From Diprion similis (Eukaryota > Arthropoda > Insecta > Hymenoptera > Diprionidae), in contig NC_060116.1 in NCBI RefSeq assembly GCF_021155765.1, positions 14,198,001-14,262,000 of the forward strand: a stretch of 64,000 nucleotides of DNA, written 5' to 3'. Both the position numbers and the translations under genes were made by a program. Below, one piece after another: positions 1 through 15,674 of the stretch (positions are counted from its first letter, which is position 1; each line of letters starts with the position of its first letter). The notes under the pieces were generated by a model. It saw only the letters and a program-made list of their open reading frames with translations, had not been told where the DNA came from and made no database searches.

Positions 1-660
1 CATGTGACAGACACCCTCTAGGATTCAACTTTCTCTTTTCTAATGATATTTTAATGAATAACTGCTAATATATTTGTACTACAATCAAAACTAAATAGAG
101 CTGTTCCAAGAATTGACGTCACTAATTTTCAGTAATTGAACTAGAGATTGAAACGCGAAATTTCAAGTGGTAACGTGCATCAGCAGACTTTGTATATTTA
201 GAAGCTACCAGTACTCAGTTACATCATTCGTCATTAACAGCTGTGAACAATGCACAAAAAATGTTAATTAATCATTGATTTGCTGCCGCAAGGAGCATGA
301 TTTGGTCTGCAAATGGAACACGATTTGCTATCATCCCTAAAGAAAGTATACTATTTAATCTAAAAATAACTGCATGACGTGGAAGCTTTACATTTTTTGG
401 TAAACAAGGCAGCAGCTCTGTATAGTATAATGATAAATCAAACGAACAATCCTGTATTTTCATATACATATATATATATATATGTATATATACACTATAA
501 TTTTTAACCCTGTAGGCACCTTGTAGGTTGCTCGTGAACACCGCTGGAGCTGTACCCTAGCCTTGTAGCTTTGTATCGAAAATAAAAATTAACGGTACTT
601 CTTAAATACGTTTGTATTTTTATCTGTTGCTATTTCTTGCTTCTCGAATCTTATTAACAG
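1..660 (+). other. eag: eag intron, 3' part
   Basis: This AT-rich stretch precedes the last eag coding exon and ends in a pyrimidine-rich tract and an AG at 659-660, so it is read as the 3' part of an intron of the channel gene. A short (TA)n tract lies near 470-490. The small open frames here are AT-rich and resemble no protein I know. The remaining exons of the gene (PAS, transmembrane and cyclic-nucleotide-binding-like domains) must lie to the left of the window. Confidence 0.6.
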
Positions 661-1783
661 AATCCTTTGTGTGTTTTGGGACAGATTCCGCCGAGAGAGA
701 CATAACACAGATGTTGAAAAAGCAGACAACAAAGAAAATAAGGATGGGGAATCCTTGCATTCCAGAAAAATGTCATCGAGTGATGAGAACAATGCTAATC
801 GTACACGACCTAGCAAGTGGGGCCGTTTACTAGGCAGTTCTAGTCTAGACTCTAGTAATGAAACAGGCATGAATGATACTTTCAAACGTTCTCTAAGCGC
901 CAGAGATTCAAGACCAAGCTCAAGTGCAAGTACTAATAAAGTTTTTCCAAAGCTAGCTAAGCTAGGGAGTACTGGTGCAACTATCGAGGAAGTCAGTGAT
1001 ACAGAAAATTTGAAAGAATCGACACATGTACAAAATTTAAGTGCAGATTCAAAACAATTAAGTCTCAGAAGACTGGAAAGTTATGACGGAGGTCTGATAT
1101 CACAACCGCATAATGACAGGGAGATTTTAGCTGCTGTTTTAGAAGTTAAGGTTGATTTAAAGTTGGAAGTTCAAAGAGTTAATCAGAGATTAGCAAAGAT
1201 AGAAGACATGTTACAGACTTTGATGAATCGTGTCTCTGTTAGTAGCACACCAATGACTGTAGTTCCTGCGCATAATCAAAATAATTCTACTTCAACTCAT
1301 TTGCAGAGCGCGAGTTCTGCAACACAAGGCGATAGTACAGAACAAAAGTCTGTAGATTCTAACAAAGAGCAATCATGCGATCGTTTGAAATTTCAAGAAT
1401 ATACGCAATCGCATTCTGATCGTTCTAAAGAAGTTTCAGATAGACTTATGAGCTGTCCTAGTGAATATAAAGCCCCTAAAGAAGTTAGCAAAGAGTTGCT
1501 CGAACGTTTAGCCCAGGCCTCAACCTCTCGGGATGACGTGAATCCTTTGGGACCATTAATTTTGAGAAAACGTAGGAGCAAATCGCGAAATAAAGGTGCA
1601 GCTCCTCAAGCCCCTCTAGCTACACAGCCTGTGAGTCCTACGGATGCGACTGAAACTACACAAATGCTCGAACCTGCTGAAGAATCTGTAACGTCAAGCG
1701 CAGAAGCACGAACGGAAAGGCTAGAGCGGACCGAAAGATTAGAACGTAAGCGACCACCACCCAGACCTAGAGAATATTCATGA
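661..1783 (+). CDS. eag: Voltage-gated potassium channel Eag (KCNH1 type), C-terminal exon, partial
   Basis: This is the last coding exon of an ether-a-go-go potassium channel, a tetrameric plasma-membrane channel that shapes neuronal and muscle excitability. The sequence shows only the cytoplasmic tail. A block beginning KWGRLLGSSS is followed by a basic, serine-rich stretch with KRSLSARDS, of the kind phosphorylated by CaM kinase. A tetramerising coiled coil at about 1118-1234 (EILAAVLEVKVDLKLEVQRV onward) closely resembles the KCNH C-terminal assembly domain. A long Ser/Thr/Gln-rich region and a basic, proline-rich end (RPPPRPREYS, stop at 1781-1783) follow. There are two in-frame acceptors, at 660 and at 684, so the exon may begin at 661 or 685; the frame is identical and eight residues differ. 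A sister channel such as Elk is less likely because of the coiled-coil match. All upstream exons are outside the window. Confidence 0.85.
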
Positions 1784-4700
1784 AAATTCGCTTACCATTC
1801 TAAGAAATTGTCAGTAAACAGCGAAATTGCAAAATACATGGTCTAGTTTTTGCGCCGCAAAATCACCTCCGAATATATTTCGATATTTAATCTCTGACAT
1901 AGGTTGCTTGTATAATAATAATTATTTCATAATACCACCAAATTCTAGTTGCATTTCAGATTTTTATACCTTACCATCGCATCAATATTTAATGACGTTT
2001 ACGATATCACATGGCACGATTGTAATTTTAACTTCTATCGGAAGCTAAACTTTCATACTCACACACATACTGTGTATTAGTTTATCTGTTAACAAACTTG
2101 TACAGTCCAAGCATAACATTTTTCTGCATTATGTTATATCTATTATACTCATCGAATTACGTCAGTCGATGAATTTACATCTTATCTGATGATTATGACT
2201 ACAATATTAATTTTGTGGCGCAAAATCAGACCGGCAAAGTTTCTCAATTGGAGAATTATTATCTTGGCAAAATGAATGTTCAGCTTAAAATCTTGTTATT
2301 ATAGGAGGGCTTTAGAATATCCGTTTAGGCTCAGTAAATTTGCTACTAAGTTCAAAGCAATTAATTTCTGATAACACAAATACTTAGATTATATAATAGA
2401 ATTTCATAATCGGTTAAAAACAGTTGAATCTCTTTGGGGAAATTTTAATTTTCTCGTAATAATTACACTATATCCTGACATACTTCAAGTTTGTGTACTA
2501 AACTTAGATCTTTCTACATTCATAAATAACCTGGATAACCGAACTGAAGTTTATACCGTCAATGATGGATAGATGTCGGTGTTCAAGTTAATTTTTCGTT
2601 TTTACAACATTTTCATACTCATGAACAATACTATTATATTACTTCCATCTAAATTCCGGATTGATAAAGGATGTTTAGGAATCGATGATACATTCAAATC
2701 TGTGGACCAAATTGTGCAGGGTTTGCTTTTTCTCTGAATCACTGAGATATGATAATCTGCAACTGAAGTGTAGACTTTAAGACATAAGTGTTTGTTGTAT
2801 AATACACTATTGTATAAACGGATAAATATAAAGACACCCTACTTACCATCTCAGATTATCATCTCTAATAAGCAATAAAAAGGAAATCTCGAAATATGAG
2901 GCATGCGACCGAATGATAATCAGTGTATTAGTGTATTACTTGGCAGCAGCTTTACGAGCATAACTTGATATTCTATAAGTCCGTTGTAGGAACTGCCTTT
3001 CATTTGATTTTGCTTGCTAAATACATCTTATAAATATGACAATGTAATTATGACAGACATTATGCAAAGTAGCTGAAGCTGCAGAATGTGATATGGAGTA
3101 AGGCCACATTTGTGCAATAATAGCTTGCGATGACTTTTTCGGACATCGAAATGTTAAAAATATGGTATAATTTAATTCTTATGATTAATTAAGATATCGA
3201 ATGAGTAGTTACTCACCTTTGAATTATAATTAAATCGAACAGAAACACCTAAGAATTCGTTAAAAACTTATTTCTATGTATATGTATATGTAAATATACA
3301 TAAGATATATACAGGTGTATATATAAATAATGCATGTACGTATACATAAAAATAAATTAATAAATAAATTTTATTAGGAAAGTTTATGATACGGTCTACT
3401 ATAAGATATGAAAAAGTTAGGTTTTTACTCGGGATGCCTGAGAAATTTTTAGAAATTTTATATTTGATGCTTAGCGATAGATCTGCCTAAATAACATAAT
3501 TTAATGAGAAACTAAAGTTAAAAGCTAAGAAAAAACTTGTTATAGCCAGCAAGCGTGAAGCAAACCTGTTTGTCTGGTATTGATCAGTTGATTGAAGTAG
3601 TTAAAACTATTGTTGTTATTTAGTGCTAATGAATGGTAATATCAGAGATGTTTTGTTGTGTTATGTCTTTTGTAAGGAGGTGTGGTTGGTTCCGTATAAA
3701 GAATATAAAAAAGCATCGTCCCTGGAACACTTATTTTAAACATTCTGCAACTTGACATCATATGTATGTAAATATCATAATTCAAGCTCATGAGTTCTCT
3801 AATTAGAAAGAATTAGTTGTAAATACCTTGATTTCTCTGATAAACCTCTCTGGTATTAGCATGCGTTATTAATACATATTTTCTAATTCTGTGCATTCTG
3901 GGTTGATCAAAGAAGTTTATTCATTTTTATTTTCTTTACGTATTACCAGGGAACATTGAAGCGAAATAAAAAATGAAACCTGTATACTCGGCACTCCCAG
4001 TAGCCAAATATAGCAATACTAGGTATTATATTACAAATATTACAATATAAATATTATGGGTAAATGAATAGTCAAAAGCAGACCTTATCTGAACGTTTAG
4101 CGACCAATTGGTGTAGCTGTCTAAAAACTGGTTTCAAAATCATAATCCAATCGCCTTTATTGCTAAGCAGCCTGTAATATTTTATTACATTCCTCAACAT
4201 TGACAAGATATACATATACCTACTATATTTATTACATCGTAAACTTTGTACCATTCTTGTAAATTGTAATGAAAAGTTGCAGCCAACATTCTGCAATACA
4301 AAGTGACATGAATTCTTGTTAGATGTATAATTATTACTCTACAGAGAAGCGTTTTAACATACAACTCTGTAATGTCCAAATACAATTTAATTATAAACAA
4401 TTTAATGCTTATAATAAATATTTGAACTGTAATAACAATGGATATGCATTTACATGTGTTTAAGAAAGTCATATACCATTACTCAATTGATAAAAGTCAC
4501 TTCTGTATTGTATAAAAGAACCAGGTATTTATTATTTTATGTGATAAACCAATTCTGAAATTGTAATTTAAGATCTTATACAGCAATATGTTTGCTATAT
4601 AAGATATGAATTAAAATGATGAAACCAAGAAAATATATATATATATACATACATATGTATAATTTGTTGCAAGTTAGCAACTCTGCCGCTATGTGAATAT

Positions 4701-5829
4701 CTAAGAAAAGAATGAATTTAAACGATATCTCACAATCAAAGCATAGTACAAATATGTAAGATATCTGTAATCCATTTACGTTCTGAAGTATGACAAATGC
4801 AATTATAACAATTGAACCTTGCGGGTCTCATTGTTTAGGAAAAAGCGATTGCTTACTTAAAAAAGTTTTCACTTCAAATGATTTCCGTCAATCAACTATG
4901 GAACGTGTTCTATTTATAATATTATGATTTTGTCACTAAAGACAATGTCGTAAATGGCATGAACCTACTATTTCCAACATATTTTTCTTCAACATTTTGA
5001 ATAATGTTAGTCAACGCTAACAATGCAATAATCTATGCGGAATGAACATGAACATAGGATTCGAACGTTATAAAAAAAATTCCAAAATCTAATTTCTTAA
5101 GTAGAATTAAGTACCCACATATGTGAGATTATAATTTCGCAAAATTATAGTATATATATATGCAAACCAAAGAATGTAAATTAAAGTTGAACTTGTTTCT
5201 TATTTTTCATTGGTAACAAGTTGTTAATATGCAACGTGCGTTAAATATATCTACGATATCTTACACACACGTATGATATACATTGTTGACAATTGAGAGT
5301 CTTTAGTCAATTTTTTAGTAATTATCATTAAATCTAAAGCAAGCATGGAATCACGAATATCAATAACTATTGCTAAAATAATGAAAAAAAAAAAAACTTA
5401 TGAAAAGTATAAGAAATTTAAATGCAGTGCATTTTTATTCTACAATTGGGGTCTTCTGATCAATTAACAGAATTCCCACACAAGCCTTTCAATGACAAAC
5501 GCATACTTGTATATTGAAAATATACTCAAAATGAAAAAAAAATAATAATAATTCTCAATCCATGTTTTCCTTGTACAAATCCTAGTACAGCTCCTCTATG
5601 TTTACAAAATTTTGGAGATACGGAGGATTTGGAGAGTTGGAAGTATTTAGGAAGTTATGAATTGGTAAATAATTTATTGACGATTTGCAAAATAAATCGT
5701 ATATTTCATTTCATATTACAACTCTAATTTCTCTGTAACAGTAACAAGATTTCTTGGTATTGATTATATTCTTCAATTCAATAACTCGTCCGAATTCTAA
5801 CTCAGTCTGAACTAATTCACATTTAATGA
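1784..5829. other. Convergent 3' region of eag (+) and Gnmt (-)
   Basis: No gene is recognisable between the stop codons of the two convergent genes. The left part probably holds the eag 3' UTR: plus-strand AATAAA signals occur at about 2874 and again near 3350 and 3965. On the minus strand, AATAAA (TTTATT on the plus strand) at 5673-5678 and 5434-5439 would end the Gnmt message roughly 150-400 bases after its stop. A short inverted repeat lies at about 2742-2866. The rest is AT-rich with short (TA)n tracts and small open frames that resemble nothing known. Confidence 0.5.
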
Positions 5830-7532
5830 CTATTCGTCTCTTTTTTGTAGGACATGAATATAGAAACCTGGATTTTTGATTTGATCTAATGGCTTGAAGT
5901 CACCATAGATGGTATGTTTTGCAGTATAGTGAAAAGCCTCATTCAGCATATCTCGAAAAATTGACAGTCTGTGAGGGTAATAAGATAATCTAAACTCACT
6001 TATGCGTTCGGAATTATGATCACTATAATTTTCTCCATCGCCTAAGTCAATCAAGTAATCCAATGCTACTATAGCTGCCTTTCCGCTCACAAACAATATT
6101 GAGGTTTTAATTTCAGTCATATGTGAACTCTGAAATGAAAGGTTTAAGGTATTATAACAAATATTGCAAATTGACATCTTGCTCGAATTTATCTTGCATG
6201 AAAAAAGAGTTATCGGGGACTCACATTATAATATATGCATTTGGATGGAGTGAATCCCGTTGCAATTATGTCATCATAGTTTCTGTGATCAATTATTAAC
6301 AATCCACCCGATTTTACACAACGCTCAAAATTTGCAAGTGCCTGTCTGAAATACAATATGAATTTTTTAAAACTCTTTTCGTAGCTGTAAGTATTGTATT
6401 TGTATATATAATACTGTAAATTCACAGTGACTGAAAAAAGCATATTTAATTTCCAAACATGTAGCTCAAAGTTGACACTCTGACCTCTTTAGAAAACGTT
6501 TATTTAAAAATAATGGAAAGTAATCTTGTTTGTGTACTTTTGTTCCCTTTGATCTCCAAACGAGTCAGGCATGTGCGCGAAACTGTTTCCTAGACAGACA
6601 ACAGCATCAAACCCTTCTCCAATTAAGTGTCTGATATCATCGGCTACTGTTAACCAGTTTGCTTCTTCAATTACTAGAAAAAAAAATTTATTTAAAAATT
6701 TATTGAGAAGAGTTGAAACTAAATTAAAAATCATTTTCTGTACATCCCTTTTACTTATATTATGTGCGCATCATAGCGATATAATAATTTTCATAAATTT
6801 CACAATGACTTCATCTTTATGTTATTGCATAATGTTAGACAAGAAGATCACGTTTGTCATTAAACTCCTAAGGCGATAGCCCATTGACCTTTTCTTCTTT
6901 GGAAAAAAATAGTACGGTATCTGAGAATTATTCTTAGCCATATTTAATCTCTTTATCGTATGTTGAAATTTATTTTGCCACGGTAATTAGTTACCAAGCC
7001 GATCTAAAGATGATTATTGCAAAGATTTCTACCATTATTTTTATGGATTTCTGCATGCTTTTAAAATTGATTATTTGCAGTTTAACGGATAAGTAAGTTT
7101 AGAATAACATCTTGAATCGTCTGTAAGTGGAGGTCATTCAAAGTTGTATCAATAGCAATAATTTCTATACTTGTTTCTTGAAGACAAATGTTACTTACTC
7201 CAATTATCAAAAGCTGATTCCTTGCGGCGTGCCCATCTGGCTTTCAATGCATATTTTAACATTTTGTCCGATGCATCAACGCTAACAACTTCAAATCCCT
7301 CTTCCAGAAGCATGATTGAATCTATTCCAGTTCCGCAGGCAACGTCAAGAATTCGCTGACAACCGTTTTGTCTTAACAAACTCACTATAAAGTCCTTGTA
7401 ATTTTGGGTACGTGACTTTTGGTCACCAATGAAGACTTCCCATACCTTTGCCGCCTTGCCATCAGCATACTGATCCCTTACTCCTTCCGCTGCTGTTCCA
7501 AGAGAGCGAGTGCGAAATACGGAGTCTACCAT
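5830..7532 (-). CDS. Gnmt: Glycine N-methyltransferase
   Basis: This enzyme transfers a methyl group from S-adenosylmethionine to glycine, giving sarcosine. It is a cytosolic tetramer that buffers the SAM/SAH ratio. Four exons join as 7532-7199, 6673-6538, 6345-6225 and 6129-5830 with GT-AG introns, giving 296 residues; the vertebrate enzyme is about the same length. The N-terminus [17 protein letters not shown] followed by DQYADG is nearly identical to the mammalian enzyme. The SAM-binding motif [11 protein letters not shown], the [11 protein letters not shown] segment, [22 protein letters not shown] and the late FRLSYYPH motif are all in order. ATG 7532 is chosen because it matches the family start exactly. 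The gene is tail to tail with eag and lies downstream of mbt on the same strand. No lesion is visible. Confidence 0.96.
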
Positions 7533-10310
7533 TATCTAGTGAAAATGATCCAACTGCACATACTTAAAGTAAAAATGAAAAAATTATCAATTTTAGATAA
7601 GAAAGAAATATTTCAACTTTGAAAACAAATTGTTCTTTTATTGAATTTACTTTGCAATAGTTATAAATTGAAAATTAAAAAAAAATATATATCTATTCAC
7701 TCTTCTATCGAAACACAGATTTGCTATGATGTCAAAAATGCATACAAACTCCAAAATAATTACAGACAAATGTATGAAACTCGAGCAGGGATAGAAACAT
7801 CACTTTGAATTGACGCCAGTTTGTAACTACTTACGGAAAAATTACTGAAGTATATCGAGCAGTGGCACTGACTACACTCAGCTGCTCAAAAAAAAGCTAC
7901 CCTTATTTATACTCTGCTGCTCATCTTGCATCATATCTGTAGCTACTGTTTACAGTTGTTCGTTAGACGTATTATGGTTGTGCTATTACGAGTTATATCT
8001 AAAACAAAATGACAAATTAGAGTTTTGATAAAAATGAAAGATTCCGAACCTTATCATAAACTCATGCAAGATTTGTGAAACGACTATCATATGATTCTGA
8101 AGTTCTGATGTAAGAGAGTAGCAGCTGTTATTGTCGACTTGATAATAACGCTATTAAGATGCATTAACAGTATTTCTCAATCCAGTGCTAATAAATTTAT
8201 TGCTTACAACTACTCTATCCATGTACATTTAACATTGGGATATTGAAAGTGTAGGACCTTTTAAGCTCAATTCAACAAGTTTTATTATCATATCCAGATG
8301 ATTCAAAAAGTCACAAACGGTTTTCAACTTTTATTTTAAATAGAAAAATTTTCTTTCCATTTGTTCTTATTTTTGGTCAAAATTCGACCTATCTTAATAT
8401 CTAGCTTTTGAATTTTTTCATTTGTACATACACATTATATTTTATTGTGTTCTACATCGAATGATTTTTACAGTAGATAATATTAATTTAATTAACTACA
8501 GTGCTTATTATCAGAGTTGAGATTAGTAGAGAAGGTATAAGAAAAACGTTCAATTATTGTATGGGAAATAATATATTTCTACAATTCAACAATTTTAATA
8601 AGTAAAAGGCCCTTAATTTGCTATAATACTTTCTTTTGCCTGTATTTGAAATCCCTATGATATAAGGCACTCGTTCAACAGTACATTTTGTAAACTTCAA
8701 TAATTATTTGATCACGTCAATTATTATAGGATACATGAATGAACCTTGTCTCATATTTTGTATTAGGTCAATTCTTATAAAAAAATTTCTTATAAAACTG
8801 TGGATGCAAAGTGTAATAAACAGTTGATTAGTAGGTGACAATTAAAGTCTAATACTTCCTAGGCTCCAGTTTTCAAAAATTCTCGGCCTTTGTTGAACTC
8901 TACTTTTTCGGAATGCACTGAGAAATACTGTCAGCTATATACAAAGCATTATTTTGCAGACTACCTTGACAAACTCTAACACTGACAAATCAATTACTTA
9001 TTTAGATATTCAATGTTCTGTGATTATAAAACGTGTTAATTTTCTTCTAACATCAACTTTCACAAATGGAATGTAATTTTATTTTCTTAATATTAGCATT
9101 CATGACCCACCTAATAGCGCTAAGATGTCAAATTTAATAATTTTCAAGAGTGCTGGCACGTAACATATGTGTGAGAATGTGTTTTTCTGCAGATTCCTCA
9201 ATTTATACCGGTACATGAACCAGATTTTTTTAATAATAAGAGATATATGCAACCGCCTTTAACAAGGTGTCCCAACAGTCTTTTTCAAATTTGTAATAAT
9301 CTGGTGAAGTTTAACAGTTATTATAAGTTATAGTATACATCATGGCTCTTTAGTTTAACAGCTATTAATTATTTAATTACCTTCTTTTTACCATGCATTT
9401 GGTGATGCATATTTTGTTGTAATGCATACCATTAGTTTGACATTTTAAATTAAATATTTACAATTTACTTTTGAATCAACATTATTCATACATATGAGGC
9501 ACTTACAAATGGTATGTTGGTTTCTATTTTTTCTATATGCAATATGCAACGAATATAAGGTTTTTACTATTATAGTATGGTGTATAAAATTTTTTTTCAA
9601 AGCTGCCAATTACTGACAATATAAGTTGCTACTTAAAATGGGCTTGCTGTGTCCTAGAATAACATAAATAATACGGATTGGTAGCTTAGATTTTTTTATC
9701 TCAGCACAGGCTAATGAAAATTAAAGTGTTTGTGAATAAAAATGCCAGTCGACCTTTTTTTGCAATGATTGTAACGTTACACTGTCATTACTATATCTAT
9801 CACTATCACTACTATAGTTTAATTTTAGCTGCCTCTTAGCAAATTTATTATACATGAGAATGTAAAAAGAGAAGAAAACTAGGACGGTCAGTTATTTGAA
9901 AAATGTATCACACGAGAGATAGCAGCCATAGTTACAGCATAATAATAAATTTATGCTGTAATAAGATTTACTTAATATTCATGCCTTATTCGGAATATTC
10001 GACATATTTCATCTCGAATAACAGGTGCTAATACATATTGATAGAAGAAAAATTACAAGCACGAGTCAAGCACTTAACTATCATTATAACGTGTAACTTA
10101 ATATCGGTCTTATTACATACGTAATGAAACTGAAATTGTTCAGCATTGTGAGAAAATATTGTACAACAATGATCGTTCAATTTTTGTTGAGGTATCTACT
10201 TGTGTTAATTCGATTTCTGTTCAATTTCCAGCATCTGAAAAATATTCCTTTTGCGTTTGAAATGAAAAATCTTCAACTTGTAGATTGTGTGAATACCTCT
10301 ACAGAATATT
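7533..10310. other. Intergenic region between Gnmt 5' end and mbt 3' end
   Basis: About 2.8 kb of AT-rich sequence with no convincing coding exon on either strand. It should contain the Gnmt promoter and 5' UTR just right of 7532 and the mbt 3' UTR just left of 10311. A minus-strand AATAAA equivalent lies at about 9844-9849. No repeat or RNA gene was recognised. Confidence 0.4.
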
Positions 10311-12868
<2,558 letters not shown>

Positions 12869-13900
12869 GATGGTAGGATAGTCCGCTCCTGTTGGAAAAA
12901 AAACCTTATATTCATATACTTCAATCTCATGACACGAATCAAATCAATTAGGGTTTTCATGCGTGATTAATACTACTTTCTGATATCGATAATTGAGAAA
13001 TTAAATTTTGTGCATCTCAGCTTATCTATAGCAGCATCTATTTGCTTTTGGGACTTAGCATTGCTTTTTGTTATTGGTGTGGGAAAGCTGTAACAAACTC
13101 ACATACTTAACAACAAGAATGTTTTCGAAAAATTGATATGAACATTTTTTTCACTACTTGGCATTGATTAATGAAAAACAATTGAACAAATAATCTTTTG
13201 CAACAACTGTGCTAGATATCATTCTAACAGTGGGTTAACAGACTCAACTTCCGACTACTTGCAAATACAAACATATCTCACTGCCTAGCCTGTACCAGAC
13301 AACTAATAGTACAATTCGGAAGAGTTTCGCAAGAATTTGGTGAATCCGTCAATAACCTGAATGCCTTAAAGTCGAATGAAAATATCTTTGAATAAAACAA
13401 TATTACGTGGGCATTGTTAAAATCGGTGAAATCTTGATTTATTATCATTCAAGCCTTAGGAAGCCAAGTGACAGCAACGCCTTAAGTGATGGCCTAATTT
13501 TAAAAAAGCACCAGGATCGAATCACCCCAAGGAATTCACTTTGATACTCACCCAACTTGCATGAAATAAAACTTTCACCGTTTATTTCGAATTATTCAAA
13601 TAGATTTTACGCAAAATTTAATCATAAAATTATTGTCTATCCCTTCAGCAGGTTGTTTGCACGGTGGCGCTCCTAGTAGACAAAGCATCAATCCCGCAAG
13701 GAATTAAAATGGGGCGCTGTGACGTAAGCATATGTAAAGCATTGAGTACCTACCTATATCACATACCAAAGAGAGCCAACCTCATGGGTGTAACCCTGGT
13801 AAACGATGCGTAGCAACCTTTAAGCTCTGTCTCTACAATATCACGTACAGATCAGCTACGTGACACACGGTGATACCTTCTCTATTTATCATGCTCCGAG
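12869..13900 (-). other. mbt: mbt 5' UTR, leader intron and upstream exon candidate
   Basis: The coding start of mbt is preceded by a pyrimidine tract and acceptor, placing the start of its exon at 12888. Going further upstream on the minus strand, a good donor (GTGAGT) occurs after 13552, so the non-coding first exon probably lies just right of 13552. The transcription start is not identifiable. There are no coding exons here. Confidence 0.45.
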
Positions 13901-14350
13901 CTCACAATGGGCAGCGTCCGACACGCATCTTCACATTGATGGGCATTCTTTACACGTGTTGTGTACGTGCGGCGTTACACCACTGAAATAGGTATAACTC
14001 TCATCCCATTGCAGTCGGATTTTACGCATCCATTGAGAGTTTCGAACATACACACGGGGGGCGTTGACTGTTGCCAGTGCACCGTGCGGCTACGTCGTGT
14101 GTTAGACGAAAGGAGGGCGAAACTAACCTATACGTGTCTCTCTCTAACGCTCGAGATCGAGCCATTAGTCCTACGGCATTGTATATTCTCCGACAATGAT
14201 TTTCCAGTGCTATGCTAATAGTTTGTAAGGAAATATACCACCTGATCGTAAGTTTTATTCATAAATTTCGTGACGCACGGATGAGTCGCCAGTTCACGCA
14301 TTTCGCTGATCTGAGCCGGTGGGTTCGTTCGACTCGCGCCTTATTCGCGT
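13600..14350. promoter_or_regulatory. Probable shared divergent promoter region of mbt and the SLC25A21-type carrier
   Basis: The interval is visibly richer in GC and CpG than its flanks. It separates the probable first exon of mbt (minus strand) from the probable leader exon of the carrier (plus strand). This head-to-head arrangement with CpG enrichment is typical of broad insect housekeeping promoters. No TATA box was identified with confidence. Boundaries are approximate. The open frames at 13961-14218 and 14212-14442 are not thought to be translated genes. Confidence 0.4.
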
Positions 14351-14551
14351 TTGGACAGCGCGCGGGGAGTCACGTGGTTGGACTTGGACTTGTGTCGCAC
14401 GATTTAAAACTGTTCAAAGTGTGGTGCAGTGAAGTGAAATAAAGAAATTCTTGTTGGTTTATAAGAGAAGAGCGGAAAATTTTTTTTAGAAATTCATTCG
14501 GAACACGGCATTACCAATGTCCAATTGAACTAGACAGCAAGTATCGTGCAG
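14350..14551 (+). other. Candidate 5' UTR exon of the SLC25A21-type carrier
   Basis: The segment ends in a strong donor (GTGCAG followed by GTATGT, donor at 14552). The nearest matching plus-strand acceptor with a pyrimidine tract ahead of a coding start is at 20221-20222, about 105 bases before the carrier ATG. The exon start at 14350 is a guess. If correct, the leader intron is 5.67 kb and encloses the ENTPD gene on the opposite strand. Transcript evidence is not available here. Confidence 0.4.
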
Positions 14552-15674
14552 GTATGTTTGCAATCTCTATTCTGACGATTTATTTTTACCTTGGAATTTT
14601 ATTTTTATCGGTTATTGAGAGTGGACCACAGTTTGTTGATGATATTTTTGGGACATGGATAGCAAGACAGTTTCTTGCTCAATATAATTTAGCAATGCTG
14701 AACCTTTGTTCTGCTTAGAGATTTTTTTTATAATGTTCACAATTACGAAGCGTTTACAAAAAATATCGGTTTATAAATCCTTAGATTTTATGAGCACGCA
14801 AATTCAAGTATAAAGTTTTGACAACAAGTTCTAAGAAGATGGCTATAATGTTCACTTTTCAATTTTTAAATGTTTTGAAAACAAATTGCACAAGTGGTAA
14901 CATATGATGTCTGTTTTTCTGTACAAACTTGGTAATTTTTTATTATTACTTTTTTAGTACAAACAATCAGAAAGTAATAACAGTTTAAGCAATACATTAA
15001 CATAGATAATTTCACTTTTCCAAGACTTCTTAGATGCCAATGATAATTATAATAACAGTTTCCCTAAGTTGCATGTTTTCTTCTATACGGTTTCTATTAT
15101 TTAACTGGGACATAAGTAACGATCCTTCGAAACCTGGTCAACAATCATAAAAATGCTTGGTCTATATCATTTACTATAACCTTTTTTAAAATTCAATACA
15201 TAAATGGAATATGTGTTATATTGTAGTGATATTTCTTTCAAGAAGGCACTAGAAATCGATGCATTTCGTCCGCATAGTTGTATTTATACATAGGTATAGT
15301 ATATATCTCCATGATTTTAAATATATTCGTCGTCATATTTACAAAATTGAGTTTATCCATTGCAGCAATAGTTTTTTTGAAAATACAATTAAAATTAATC
15401 TTTGTGCTATTTATATTGATTCCTTGTTTCAACATGTGCGTCAATTTCATAGATCACAAATCGTACCCAATTGTACCATTACTTTCACAATATGCATATA
15501 GCTATGAATGGTGCATTGTAACAAAAAGTTACATTTACATTTTATCAGCATAATGATTGAACTTACTTAAAATCTACAACAATAGTTCTCTCCTGGAGTA
15601 CCAGCATATCACATACCATTGACACGTTGCAAAATTTTTTGCTATTAAAATTTTTAATCTAATATATAAACACA

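Noticed and set aside
1827-2048. 73-codon frame just after the eag stop
   Set aside because: Lies in the probable 3' UTR, with low-complexity composition and no resemblance to a channel tail.
15238-15553. Overlapping hydrophobic frames on both strands
   Set aside because: AT-rich sequence gives Ile/Leu/Phe/Tyr-rich frames in several registers at once; no conserved motif or splice context.
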